A stretch of 64,000 nucleotides of DNA. Origin: Limnochordaceae bacterium (GTDB lineage Bacteria > Bacillota > Limnochordia > Limnochordales > Geochordaceae). Under the pieces are notes generated by a model, which saw only the letters and a list, made by a program, of their open reading frames with translations, was not told where the DNA came from and did no database searches. The first letter of the stretch is position 1; the number at the start of each line of letters is the position of its first letter. The stretch is taken from the NCBI GenBank assembly GCA_014896295.1, contig JADBKR010000005.1, forward strand, positions 62,001 through 126,000. Direction: 5' to 3'. The position numbers were made by a program, and so were the translations under genes. Positions 1 to 10,368 of this stretch are shown here, in pieces.

Positions 1-908
1 TGATCGCCCCGGATGACCGCTGCGACGAGCCGCCCATCCCCTTCGTACAGCAGCGTCTTGAGAATGGCGTGCGAGGGCGTGCCGAGGAACCGGACCAGAT
101 CCTCGATGGTCCGCACGCCCGGCGTGGAAACCTTGCGAGGGGCCGGCGGCGCCTCCGTCGCCCGAGCGCCCTGCGGTCGCGCGGGAGGCGCAGAGGCCGG
201 AGCCGCCTCCACGTTGGCCGCATAGCCGCACTGCCGGCAGTGGACGACCTGGGCTTCCCCGATGGGAGACAGCACCATGAACTCGTGCGTGACGTCGCCG
301 CCGATGGCGCCGGGATCCGCCTCCACCGCGGTCGTCGACAGCCCGCATCGGTGGAACGCCCGGGAGTACGCCTCGTACATCTTGCGGTAGCTCTCTTCGA
401 GCCCCGCTTCGTCCCGGTCGAACGAGTACAGGTCTTTCATGATGAACTCCCGGCCCCGGATGACGCCGAAGCGCGGCCGGATCTCGTCGCGGTACTTGTT
501 TTGAATCTGGTACAACAGGAGCGGCAACTGCCGGTAAGAGCGCACCTCCGCCCGCACCAGCGCCGTGATGATCTCCTCGTGGGTGGGGCCCAGGCAAAAC
601 TCCCGCCCGTGCCGGTCCTTCAGGCGGAACATCTCGGGGCCGTACTCGTACCAGCGGCCCGTCTCCACCCACAACTCGGCGGGCTGCACGATGGGAAGCT
701 GCAGCTCCTGCCCGCCCGCTCGGTCCATCTCCTCGCGCACGATCTCCGAAATCTTGCGAAGGGACCGGAAGGCGAGCGGCAGGTAGGTGTAAATCCCGGC
801 CGAAGACTTGCGGATCAGCCCCGCGCGCAGCATCAAGCGGTGGCTGTCGCTTTCCGCCTCTGCCGGCTCTTCCCGGAGCGTCGGTGCCAGAAGCTGTGAC
901 ATCCGCAT
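1..908 (-). CDS. proS: Prolyl-tRNA synthetase (partial, C-terminus outside window)
   Basis: Class II aminoacyl-tRNA synthetase that charges tRNA-Pro in the cytoplasm. The visible ~302 residues begin [15 protein letters not shown] and contain the bacterial ProRS landmarks: [11 protein letters not shown] (about residue 35), the GPTHEEIIT motif and the [12 protein letters not shown] motif. The sequence then enters the start of the ProRS editing (INS) domain, where Ala/Pro-rich low-complexity residues precede [10 protein letters not shown], and runs off the window edge without a stop. The ATG at 908 is used; a second in-frame ATG is at 902. It lies 15 nt downstream of the rseP stop, as the last visible gene of the frr-uppS-cdsA-rseP chain. 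ispG, often found between rseP and proS, is not present. Confidence 0.95.
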   Translation of the reverse strand, partial: MRMSQLLAPTLREEPAEAESDSHRLMLRAGLIRKSSAGIYTYLPLAFRSLRKISEIVREEMDRAGGQELQLPIVQPAELWVETGRWYEYGPEMFRLKDRHGREFCLGPTHEEIITALVRAEVRSYRQLPLLLYQIQNKYRDEIRPRFGVIRGREFIMKDLYSFDRDEAGLEESYRKMYEAYSRAFHRCGLSTTAVEADPGAIGGDVTHEFMVLSPIGEAQVVHCRQCGYAANVEAAPASAPPARPQGARATEAPPAPRKVSTPGVRTIEDLVRFLGTPSHAILKTLLYEGDGRLVAAVIRGD

Positions 909-923
909 CGCTGACAGGTCCCC

Positions 924-1949
924 CTACCCGCGCAGAAGGTCGAAGTACGTGGCCAGCAACATCAATCCGATGAGCAGCATCAGCCCCACCATCTGGGCCA
1001 GCGACTGCAGCTGCGGCTCCAGGGGCCGGCGCCGTATCCACTCGATCCCCATGAACAGGAGCCACCCGCCGTCGAGCACGGGCAGGGGCAGCAGGTTGAT
1101 GAGGCCGAGGTTGATGTTGAGGATGGCGGCCAGCCCGATCAGATTGGCCGGGCCTTGCTGGGCCGCCTCCTGGACCATCGAGAAGATACCGACCGGGCCC
1201 GCGACCTGGACCGGCTCCCTTCCGCCGAGCATCCGGGCGATGATCCGGACGATGTCCCCCGTCGAGTCCACCATCTGGACGAATCCGCCGTACAGGGCCT
1301 GGGGCCACGGGCGGGCCCCTCCCATCCGGATCCCGATGTATCCCCGCCCGTCTTGCCGGGCCACCTCGACCACGACCTGACGGATCCGCCCGTCCCGCTC
1401 GATCCAGACCGGGAGCCTGGCGCCCTCGGGAGCGGTCAGCACGGCTCGCTGCACCCGGGCGCCGGTGGGGGTGTGGAGGTCGCCGATGCGCACGATCCGA
1501 TCTCCCGGCTCGATCCCGGCCACGGCCGCCGGCCCTCCCGGCTCGATCCCCTGGACGACGGGCGGCACGAAGAAGTAGGCGAGCAATACCCCGGCCAGGA
1601 CGAAGTTCATGGCCGGGCCGGCGGCGATGGTGAGCACCCTCTGCCACATCGGGCGGTTGGTGAATCGCCGTGGGTCGGACGGCGCCAGCGGCGGCTCGCC
1701 CTGGTCAGCCGGCGGCGACTCGGCCGGGTTTTCCATGCCCTCCAGGCGCACGAAGCCCCCCAACGGCAGCAGTCGCAACGAATAGTACGTGCCCCGCCGC
1801 CTCCAGCGCACCAGAGCGGGCCCGAAGCCGATGGAGAAGTCGCGGACCATGACCCCCACGGCTTTGGCCACCAGGAAGTGGCCCAATTCGTGCACGAGCA
1901 CGATGGTACCGAAGACGAGGACGAACGCTACGATCCCGTTGAGCGTCAC
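924..1949 (-). CDS. rseP: Site-2 zinc metalloprotease RseP (M50 family)
   Basis: Intramembrane protease of about 341 residues that cleaves transmembrane anti-sigma factors and remnant signal peptides. The zinc-binding HELGH motif lies in the first membrane segment (about residue 20), a PDZ-like domain follows in the middle (GIEPGDRIVRIGDL region), and the third zinc-ligand motif NLLPLPVLDGG is near the C-terminus. The GTG at 1949 is chosen because it places the HELGH segment at the normal distance from the N-terminus; the frame stays open upstream but overlaps cdsA there. It follows cdsA by 11 nt. dxr, which usually sits between cdsA and rseP in Firmicutes, is missing. Confidence 0.93.
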   Translation of the reverse strand: MTLNGIVAFVLVFGTIVLVHELGHFLVAKAVGVMVRDFSIGFGPALVRWRRRGTYYSLRLLPLGGFVRLEGMENPAESPPADQGEPPLAPSDPRRFTNRPMWQRVLTIAAGPAMNFVLAGVLLAYFFVPPVVQGIEPGGPAAVAGIEPGDRIVRIGDLHTPTGARVQRAVLTAPEGARLPVWIERDGRIRQVVVEVARQDGRGYIGIRMGGARPWPQALYGGFVQMVDSTGDIVRIIARMLGGREPVQVAGPVGIFSMVQEAAQQGPANLIGLAAILNINLGLINLLPLPVLDGGWLLFMGIEWIRRRPLEPQLQSLAQMVGLMLLIGLMLLATYFDLLRG

Positions 1950-1960
1950 GCGATCCGCCC

Positions 1961-2779
1961 CTACAGCCTGGCCATCAGGATGGCAAAGAGATAAGCGGCG
2001 AGCCCGCTGGTCAGGACACTGTCCATCCGGTCCAGGATACCGCCGTGTCCCGGCAAAAGCCAACCGGAATCTTTCACGTTAGCGTCGCGCTTGAGCGCCG
2101 ACTCCGCAAGGTCCCCGAGCTGGGCCGCCACCGTCGTCACCGCTCCCAACCCCACCGGCATCCAGCCGGCCATCTGCGCCACCTTTCCGCCCAACCACAC
2201 CACCACGGCACACCCCACGACGGCCCCTCCGATGGCGCCCTCCCACGTCTTGCCCGGCGACACCCTGGGGAGCAGCCGGTGGCGCCCCATCAGGCGCCCG
2301 ACTGCGAAGGCGCCGATGTCGGTCGCCCAGGTCCCGACCATCACCACCATGGCGTACGGCCAACCGAGGTCGGGATGGCTGCGCAACAACCACCAAAAGC
2401 CCATCAGCACCCCCACGTACGAAAAGGCGAAGGCGGCCGCCGCGGCCTCCAAGAGCACGCTCGCCCCGCGCAGCCATGCCCGCAAGGCCGCATACCCCAG
2501 CACGAGCGTCGGCAGCAGCAGCGGCAGGGTCCGGGGCCAGTGCGTGCCGGCGAGATGTTGCATGGCCGGCGCCAGCAAGACTCCCGCCAGCCCCGCCAGG
2601 ATCAGGACGTCGCGCTGGGGCTGTCCGGCGCCTTTCGCCACGAAGAGATCGCCCAGCTCGAGCGAGCCCCATACCGCAATGATGGCCAGCGTCAGCGCCC
2701 ACCAAACGCCACCCGCGTACAGCGCGACCAGCAGGATGGGCGCGCCTGCCGCTGCCGTCACGGCTCGCCGGGCGAACAC
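1961..2779 (-). CDS. cdsA: Phosphatidate cytidylyltransferase
   Basis: Integral membrane enzyme that makes CDP-diacylglycerol from CTP and phosphatidic acid, the branch point of phospholipid synthesis. The 272-residue protein is a multi-pass membrane protein. It ends with the CdsA signature: SPGKTWEGAIGG, then AQLGDLAESALKRDANVKD and LPGHGGILDRMDS. GTG start at 2779. It lies 6 nt downstream of uppS and 11 nt upstream of rseP, so the three are surely cotranscribed. Length and motifs are normal for the family. Confidence 0.95.
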   Translation of the reverse strand: MFARRAVTAAAGAPILLVALYAGGVWWALTLAIIAVWGSLELGDLFVAKGAGQPQRDVLILAGLAGVLLAPAMQHLAGTHWPRTLPLLLPTLVLGYAALRAWLRGASVLLEAAAAAFAFSYVGVLMGFWWLLRSHPDLGWPYAMVVMVGTWATDIGAFAVGRLMGRHRLLPRVSPGKTWEGAIGGAVVGCAVVVWLGGKVAQMAGWMPVGLGAVTTVAAQLGDLAESALKRDANVKDSGWLLPGHGGILDRMDSVLTSGLAAYLFAILMARL

Positions 2780-2785
2780 CGCGCT

Positions 2786-3640
2786 CTAGACCTTTCCGAA
2801 GCGGCGATGACGTCGCTGGTAATCGACGATGGCCTGCAGCAGGTGGACGCGCCGGAAATCCGGCCAGAAGACCGGTGTGACCCATAGCTCCGAGTAGGCC
2901 AGTTGCCAGAGCATGAAGTTGCTGACGCGATACTCGCCTCCCGTGCGAATCAGGAGGTCCGGGTCCGGAAGGCCGGCCGTGTACAGGTAACGGGAGAAGC
3001 TCTCCTCGTCGACCGTCTCCGGGGAGACCTTGCCGGCTGCCACGTCTTGGGCCAGGCGTACGGCTGCGTCCACGATCTCGGCCCGTCCCCCATAGTTGAG
3101 CGCGACGTTGAGCAGCATGTGGCGATTGGCCCGGGTGCGAGCCTCGGCCGCGCGAATCTGCTGGACCACGTCCTGGGGCAACCCATCGAGGCGGCCGATA
3201 GCGTGGACCCGCACCCCCGCTTCGTCGATCTCGTCGATTTCTTCCCGGAGCACCTCCGTGAGCAGGCGCATCAACATGTCCACTTCCGCGGCCGGACGCT
3301 GCCAGTTTTCCGTGGAGAAGGCGAAGACGCTCAAAACCTCGACGCCCAGTTTCGCACAGGTACGCACCGCTTCCTTGAGGCTACGCACCCCGGCCCTGTG
3401 GCCGGCGGTCCGAATCAGCCCGCGGCGCTGCGCCCACCGTCCGTTGCCATCCATGATGATGGCGACGTGCCGTGGGATACGCGCCGGGTCCAGCTCCATC
3501 AGCAGGCGATGCTCTTCGCTGCGCACGTTGATCCAGGGCCAGCTGCTCTCGGCCAGGTGCAGCCAGACCCGGTCCGCCAGCCGCGCCAGCATCCGGTGGG
3601 GGCGCGGGGCCGACGAGCCTACGGAGCCGGCGTCATGCAT
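2786..3640 (-). CDS. uppS: Undecaprenyl diphosphate synthase (isoprenyl transferase)
   Basis: Cis-prenyltransferase that condenses FPP with IPP to make undecaprenyl diphosphate, the lipid carrier of cell-wall synthesis. The catalytic segment HVAIIMDGNGRWA places the essential Asp at about residue 64. The family motifs FAFSTENW and RTGGEYRVSNFMLWQLAYSE are present toward the C-terminus. The ATG at 3640 follows the stop of the upstream small gene by only 2 nt. The roughly 50 residues before the catalytic motif are longer than in most homologues, so an internal start is possible. Confidence 0.94.
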   Translation of the reverse strand: MHDAGSVGSSAPRPHRMLARLADRVWLHLAESSWPWINVRSEEHRLLMELDPARIPRHVAIIMDGNGRWAQRRGLIRTAGHRAGVRSLKEAVRTCAKLGVEVLSVFAFSTENWQRPAAEVDMLMRLLTEVLREEIDEIDEAGVRVHAIGRLDGLPQDVVQQIRAAEARTRANRHMLLNVALNYGGRAEIVDAAVRLAQDVAAGKVSPETVDEESFSRYLYTAGLPDPDLLIRTGGEYRVSNFMLWQLAYSELWVTPVFWPDFRRVHLLQAIVDYQRRHRRFGKV

Positions 3641-3642
3641 CC

Positions 3643-3930
3643 TCACGCCTCCCCGTCGAGGCCGGGGCGTTGCTCGTAATACTCTCTCGCACACACGAGC
3701 TCGATGGCGTGCAAGGCCTCCGTGCCCGGCCGCATCACGCGCCGCTGCGCGACGACGCGTACCGCGCCCTTCTCCCCCTTGGGCCGGGGCGGCGCCGTGA
3801 AGCGCAGCGTGCAACGGTAGCGCCCGCCCAGGCGCCGTAGCGCCGCCTCGAGCTCCAGCCCGACCACGTCCGGCGGCACTTCCGGGCCGGCCCCGCCCGC
3901 CGCCGCGGGCTCTCGCCGCTCCTGGTCCAA
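3643..3930 (-). CDS. Hypothetical protein, possibly PASTA-like
   Basis: A 95-residue protein of unknown function sitting between frr and uppS with 2-4 nt spacers, so it is cotranscribed and probably translated with them. The N-terminal half contains VPPDVVGLELEAALRRLGG, which resembles the start of a PASTA repeat (P-x-V-x-G-x-x-x-x-x-A-x-x-x-L). The rest is basic, with KGEKGAVRVVAQRRV. No signal peptide or membrane segment is visible, which is unusual if it were a classical extracellular PASTA protein. The reading frame is supported by tight operon packing rather than by a firm family match. Confidence 0.6.
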   Translation of the reverse strand: MDQERREPAAAGGAGPEVPPDVVGLELEAALRRLGGRYRCTLRFTAPPRPKGEKGAVRVVAQRRVMRPGTEALHAIELVCAREYYEQRPGLDGEA

Positions 3931-3934
3931 CCGG

Positions 3935-6267
<2,333 letters not shown>

Positions 6268-6320
6268 GTGTGCATACCCGCCTTCCATGGTCTCCCGGAT
6301 TAGGTTGTCCCCATGACAAT

Positions 6321-6355
6321 GGTGCGGCAGCCTTTCCTTGCAGGGCTGCCGCACC
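6321..6355 (-). other. Perfect 12-bp inverted repeat between rpsB and tsf
   Basis: The arms GGTGCGGCAGCC (6321-6332) and GGCTGCCGCACC (6344-6355) are exactly complementary around an 11-nt loop. In the rpsB-tsf transcript this would form a very stable hairpin 33 nt after the rpsB stop and 53 nt or more before the tsf start. No U-tract follows, so it is not a classical intrinsic terminator. An attenuator, RNA-processing site or 3'-end stabiliser that sets the S2:EF-Ts ratio is plausible. Confidence 0.7.
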
Positions 6356-6387
6356 ACCCATCGCCAGGCCCTCGTCGATCCACGCTG

Positions 6388-7260
6388 TTACGAACCCGCT
6401 TTGGTGTACACGTCACCCCGAGACGCTTCGGCCTCGACGGCGACGCCGCCCTGGGAGCCGCCGTCGCCGGGTGCCGCCTCGCCATCCACCGGATAGACCG
6501 TCTGCTCCTGGCCCTCCGGTACCGCGCCCTGCTGCTCGTGGGCCTGCTCACCCGCCTCGCCGGCCGCCGGCCCCTCCTGGCCCTCCCGGGCCTCCATGAC
6601 CGCGTCGGCGATCTTGTGGGTGATGAGCCGTACCGCCCGAATGGCGTCGTCGTTGCCCGGGATCACGTAATCCACCTCGTCCGGGTCGCAGTTGGTGTCG
6701 ACGATCGCGACCACCTTGATCCCGAGTTTGCGGGCCTCCCGGACGGCGTTGGCCTCCTTGCGGGGATCGATCACGAACAGGACCCTGGGAAGGGTCTGCA
6801 TGTGACGGATGCCGGACAGGAAGCGCTCCAGCTTCTGCTTCTCCTTGCGCAGCTGCAGGACTTCCTTCTTGGGGAGCCGGTCGAAGACGCCCTCGGTCTC
6901 CATCCGGTCGAGCTCGTCCAGCCGGCGCAGCCGCCCCTTGATGGTGTTGAAGTTGGTGAGCGTGCCGCCCAGCCACCGCTGGTTGACGTAGAACATGCCG
7001 CAGCGCTGGGCCTCTTCCTTGACCGTGTCCTGAGCCTGCTTCTTGGTACCGACGAAGAGCACGGTCCCGCCGTCCTGGACCGTCTCCTTGACGAAGCGGT
7101 ACGCCTCGTCGAGCTTGCGGACGGTCTCCTGCAGGTCGATGATGTAGATCCCGTTGCGCTCGGTGTAGATGTAGCGGGCCATCTTGGGGTTCCACCGGCG
7201 GGTCTGGTGGCCAAAGTGGACGCCGGCCTCCAGCAGCTGCTTCATGGAGATGACAGCCAT
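6388..7260 (-). CDS. rpsB: 30S ribosomal protein S2
   Basis: Primary small-subunit ribosomal protein. It starts [19 protein letters not shown] and contains [22 protein letters not shown] and the [11 protein letters not shown] signature. The ATG at 7260 follows AGGAGGTG at a 6-nt spacing. At about 290 residues it is longer than usual: after residue ~230 a low-complexity tail rich in Glu, Gly, Ala and Gln extends to the stop, which most S2 proteins lack. It is the first gene of the rpsB-tsf-pyrH-frr transcript, with its own promoter at 7399-7427. Confidence 0.96.
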   Translation of the reverse strand: MAVISMKQLLEAGVHFGHQTRRWNPKMARYIYTERNGIYIIDLQETVRKLDEAYRFVKETVQDGGTVLFVGTKKQAQDTVKEEAQRCGMFYVNQRWLGGTLTNFNTIKGRLRRLDELDRMETEGVFDRLPKKEVLQLRKEKQKLERFLSGIRHMQTLPRVLFVIDPRKEANAVREARKLGIKVVAIVDTNCDPDEVDYVIPGNDDAIRAVRLITHKIADAVMEAREGQEGPAAGEAGEQAHEQQGAVPEGQEQTVYPVDGEAAPGDGGSQGGVAVEAEASRGDVYTKAGS

Positions 7261-7392
7261 CCCGTTCACCTCCTCCCCGGCGCTCGGTTGTTGACCGCCG
7301 CCGCCTCATCCCCGGGGGAGCCGAGCGGGACGAACCCTGCCCCGGCACCGCCGCCCGGGTCGCAAGAACGGCGTGTGTGCTGGTAAACGCCG
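7261..7392 (-). promoter_or_regulatory. Structured 5' leader of rpsB
   Basis: About 130 nt separate the predicted transcription start from the S2 start codon. The beginning of the leader contains GCCCCGGC and a segment roughly 60 nt further on contains GCCGGGGC, which can pair over a distance. Long structured leaders before rpsB are a known place for autoregulation by S2. I cannot match this one to a described S2-leader family by eye. Confidence 0.4.
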
Positions 7393-7398
7393 GGGCGT

Positions 7399-7427
7399 AG
7401 TATATCACAGGGCCCCTGGCTTCTCAA
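7399..7427 (-). promoter_or_regulatory. Sigma-A promoter of rpsB operon
   Basis: On the minus strand TTGAGA (7422-7427) is followed after exactly 17 nt by TATACT (7399-7404). Each hexamer matches the consensus at 5 of 6 positions, and a TG pair precedes the -10. The -35 directly abuts the stop codon of the upstream gene at 7428, so the housekeeping operon starts its own transcription at the end of the flagellar operon. Confidence 0.8.
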
Positions 7428-7778
7428 TCACGCCCGCACGTCCACGTGCTGCCCGAGGCCCGGTACCGCCGGAGGGCGCGAGGCAGCTGCCGGCTCGGCC
7501 GGAGCAGGTTTGCGACTCTCCCGGGCCCGAGCGCGCTCGGGGGCGGGGCGATCCTGTCGCTGGCGGCGGCGGTGTTCGTCGGTGGCGTCGCTGACTCGCC
7601 TGTGCTCCGTCCGGTCAGGGGCGCGCACCTGGCGGGCCTGCTGTTCCTGGGAACGGCGGGTTTGCTCGGAGGTGGCCTGCTGCGCGATCTGAAGCTGGCG
7701 GTGCGTGGCGTCCTGGGCTCGCGACGCCTCTTGCGCCCTCGGGAGAAGCGTCTGCAGGTCCACGTTGCGCATGGACAT
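7428..7778 (-). CDS. Hypothetical protein at the fliA-rpsB junction
   Basis: A 116-residue, highly charged protein rich in Gln, Arg and Ala. It starts MSMRNVDLQTLLPRAQEASR and has a helical, probably coiled-coil first half followed by an Arg/Pro-rich tail. In several Firmicutes a small uncharacterised gene whose product opens with a similar M-x-x-x-x-VDLQ-x-x-x-PRA pattern follows the flagellar sigma gene; I recall this pattern but cannot verify it here. It is 78 nt downstream of fliA and ends at the rpsB promoter. No catalytic motif, signal peptide or membrane segment is visible. Confidence 0.6.
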   Translation of the reverse strand: MSMRNVDLQTLLPRAQEASRAQDATHRQLQIAQQATSEQTRRSQEQQARQVRAPDRTEHRRVSDATDEHRRRQRQDRPAPERARARESRKPAPAEPAAASRPPAVPGLGQHVDVRA

Positions 7779-7856
7779 CGTTGAGGGCTCCGGGCCTTCC
7801 CCTCCCCTTTGCGGTCCACTGTCCGCCCCGCGCTCGGGCGGGCCTCACGTACGGCG

Positions 7857-8663
7857 TCAGCTCGCCTGCTGCAGGTGCGAGCGAAGGCGCACGATGGCCT
7901 TGGTGTGGATCTGGCACACCCTCGACTCGGTCACCCCGAGCACCCGCCCGATCTCCTTGAGCGTCAACCCCTCCTTGTAGTAGAGGGCGATGACGAGGCG
8001 CTCCCTCTCGGGCAGCCGATCGATGGCTTGCGCCAGCATGCGCTCCAGGTCACGCTCTTCCGCTTCTTCGGCGGGGCTCGGGGAGGCTGCGTCGGAGACG
8101 GTCTCCATCAGCTTGAGCTGGCTCTCCTCCTCGGGGTCGGCCACCCATACCTCGTCCAGGGAGACCAGCTGCGCCCCCGCCAGCTCGCTCATCAGCCGGT
8201 CGTACTCCTGCATCGAGATGCCGAGCGCGTGGGCGATCTCTTCGTCGCTGGCGGCCCTTCCGAGCTGGCTTTCCAGTTGGGCCAGCTTCTTCTCCAGCTC
8301 CCGGGCCTTGTGCCGCACGGACCGGGGTACCCAGTCCGCCGCCCGCAACCCGTCGATGATGGCGCCCCGGATCCGGGCCGCCGCATAGGTCTCGAACTTC
8401 ACGCCCCGCTCGAAGTCGTAGCGCTCCACCGCCTCCACGAGCCCGAAGATGCCGTAACTGACCAGGTCGTCGAACTCCACGTAAGGGGGCAGCACCACCG
8501 CCAGGCGTCCCGCCACGTGCTTGACCAGCGGGGCGTACTCCAGGATGAGCTGCTCCCGCAAGTGCGGGGAGCGGTGCTCCTTGAACTCCTTCCACACGGC
8601 GGCCAGCCGGGAGGAGACGGGCAAAGACGCGACCTCCGGTTCGGTTGCCACCCGCGTTCCCAC
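7857..8663 (-). CDS. fliA: RNA polymerase sigma factor FliA/SigD (sigma-28 family)
   Basis: Alternative sigma factor for late flagellar genes. Region 2 is PLVKHVAGRLAVVLPPYVEFDDLVSYGIFGLVEAVERYD. The family-specific VKFETYAAARIRGAIIDGLR and SVRHKARELEKK segments follow, and region 4 has the helix-turn-helix LTLKEIGRVLGVTESRVCQIHTKA. The GTG at 8663, preceded by GAGGAAGG, gives 268 residues; a GTG at 8651 is also possible. It lies 7 nt downstream of the PilZ gene, at the end of the flagellar operon. No flgM (anti-sigma) gene is visible in the window. Confidence 0.93.
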   Translation of the reverse strand: MGTRVATEPEVASLPVSSRLAAVWKEFKEHRSPHLREQLILEYAPLVKHVAGRLAVVLPPYVEFDDLVSYGIFGLVEAVERYDFERGVKFETYAAARIRGAIIDGLRAADWVPRSVRHKARELEKKLAQLESQLGRAASDEEIAHALGISMQEYDRLMSELAGAQLVSLDEVWVADPEEESQLKLMETVSDAASPSPAEEAEERDLERMLAQAIDRLPERERLVIALYYKEGLTLKEIGRVLGVTESRVCQIHTKAIVRLRSHLQQAS

Positions 8664-8670
8664 GCCTTCC

Positions 8671-9348
8671 TCAGATGAGCCCCATGCGCCGCATCTCCGC
8701 CTGGCGGCGCAGCAAGTAGGCAATGATGCGATCCCGGTCCCGCTCCAGGATGCCCGTGAACTTGACGGCCACCTCGCGGCCTTCTTGCTGGGCCTGCTGC
8801 GGCTCCACCACCCGCACCACCTCACCCGCAGCCTCGACGATGCCCGTGGGGAGCTCCAGGGCGAGCTCGAGCGCCGTCCCGGGGTCCATCCACGGGCCGT
8901 CGCGAAACCACAGCAGGACGCCGCCACCCCCCAGGTCCCGGCTCTCCGCCTCTCCCCAGGCGCCGCCGGGACTGCCGGGCGGGGCAGGCCTGCGCCAGCG
9001 CACCGGCACCCGCACCGGGACCCGCAGGAAGCTCCGGAGCTGGATGCGCTGCCACCGGGGCATCTCCAGCACCACCAGAGGGACCTGTCGCTCCTCCAGC
9101 CGCTCGATCACCCGGGTCTCGCCCTGGTAACGCGCTCCCCGGACGGGGTCCGCCTTCAGCACCAGCACGCTCACCGCCGAGCCGACGGGAATGGAAACTC
9201 TGGTCCCGCGGTACATCGGCACCGCCAGCGTCAGGCGGCCAGGGGCTACCCCCTCCACGCGGGTCCGGTACCGCCCTGCCATGGGGCCTTCCCGGACCTC
9301 GACCTCCACCAGATCGTTGAGTGCTACCGGTGGTTCCTGCGCCGCCAC
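8671..9348 (-). CDS. PilZ-domain flagellar brake protein (YcgR-like)
   Basis: A 225-residue protein with an N-terminal YcgR-type domain (residues ~1-95) and a C-terminal PilZ domain (~100-225), expected to bind cyclic di-GMP and slow the motor. The first c-di-GMP motif is recognisable as RSFLR (R105/R109). The second, usually D/N-x-S-x-x-G, reads D-L-G-G-G-G, with Gly in place of Ser, so binding may be altered. GTG start at 9348. Its place between flhG and fliA matches the ypfA/ylxH neighbourhood of other Firmicutes and supports a motility role. Confidence 0.82.
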   Translation of the reverse strand: MAAQEPPVALNDLVEVEVREGPMAGRYRTRVEGVAPGRLTLAVPMYRGTRVSIPVGSAVSVLVLKADPVRGARYQGETRVIERLEERQVPLVVLEMPRWQRIQLRSFLRVPVRVPVRWRRPAPPGSPGGAWGEAESRDLGGGGVLLWFRDGPWMDPGTALELALELPTGIVEAAGEVVRVVEPQQAQQEGREVAVKFTGILERDRDRIIAYLLRRQAEMRRMGLI

Positions 9349-9395
9349 GCCCGTTTCCGACCCCCCGTTCCGCTAGTCGGCCGGTTCCTCGGCCG

Positions 9396-10355
9396 TCACG
9401 CCCACCCTCGCAGCATTCGCCGCAGGGTGCCGCTCAGTCCTCCGGACCGGCTTCGCTGCGAAGCCGGAGCCTGGGCCAGGCGGCCGGCGATTTCCCGGAC
9501 GGCGCCGGCGGCCGCGCTGTGCGGAAAGCGCAAGAGAAGGGGCACCTGGTCGAGCACGGCCCGGCTCACCACCGGGTCGAACGGCACGCTCCCGAGGGGG
9601 GTGATCTCGATCCCCAGGAACCGCCGGGCGACGGTCCGCAGGCGATTCGCCGCGGCGGTGGCCTCGTGCGCGCTCTTGTGCATGTTGACCACGCAATGCA
9701 ACCGGGGCAGGCTCCCGGAGCGGGCCAGGACCTTGACCAGCCCGTACGCGTCGGTGAGCGAGGTGGGCTCCGGGGTCACGACGAGCACGGCCTCCGGGGT
9801 CGCCCGGAGCATGGTGAGCACCTGCTCGCCGATGCCGGCGCCGGTATCGACCAGCACCAGGTCCACCAGCCGGTCGAGCCGGCGGATCTCCTGCAGCAGG
9901 CGCTGGAGCGGCTCGCCCCGGATCGAAGCGAGCTCCCACAGCCCCGAGGCCCCCGGCAGCACGACGACCCCCTCGGGCCCGGCACAAATCGCCTCGTCCA
10001 GCGTGCATCGCCCCTCCACGAGGTCGCCGAGGTGCCGCTCGGGCACCAGCCCCATCAAGATGTCCACGTTGGCCATGCCCATGTCGGCGTCCACCAGGGC
10101 CACTTTCGTCCCCATCTGCTGCAGGGCCAGGGCCAGATTGACGGCCAGGCTCGTCTTGCCGACCCCGCCCTTGCCGCTGGTGATGGCCATCACCCGGGCA
10201 AGCCCCGCCGGCGCCGCTCCGGCGGCCTCCTCCGCCGCCGGCGGCGACGGCCCGGGCCCGGACACGCCGGCCAAGAGCGCCCGCAGGCCCGCCGCCTGGT
10301 CGGCGACCGGCGGTGTCCAGCCGGCGGAGCCGGGTCGACCGTTCGCGCGTGACAC
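9396..10355 (-). CDS. flhG: Flagellar number regulator FlhG (MinD-like ATPase)
   Basis: ParA/MinD-family ATPase that works with FlhF in placing and counting flagella. The deviant Walker A motif SGKGGVGKT is at residues ~60-68, preceded by a roughly 50-residue Pro/Ala-rich N-terminal extension. LVDADMGMANVDILMGL and VLVDTGAGIG follow. The N-terminal segment carries the ADQAAGLRALL motif expected to stimulate the FlhF GTPase. The C-terminus is basic and may form the membrane-targeting helix (LSGTLRRMLRGWA). It starts with GTG 14 nt after the flhF stop. Confidence 0.92.
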   Translation of the reverse strand: MSRANGRPGSAGWTPPVADQAAGLRALLAGVSGPGPSPPAAEEAAGAAPAGLARVMAITSGKGGVGKTSLAVNLALALQQMGTKVALVDADMGMANVDILMGLVPERHLGDLVEGRCTLDEAICAGPEGVVVLPGASGLWELASIRGEPLQRLLQEIRRLDRLVDLVLVDTGAGIGEQVLTMLRATPEAVLVVTPEPTSLTDAYGLVKVLARSGSLPRLHCVVNMHKSAHEATAAANRLRTVARRFLGIEITPLGSVPFDPVVSRAVLDQVPLLLRFPHSAAAGAVREIAGRLAQAPASQRSRSGGLSGTLRRMLRGWA

Positions 10356-10368
10356 CTCCCATGCCCCC

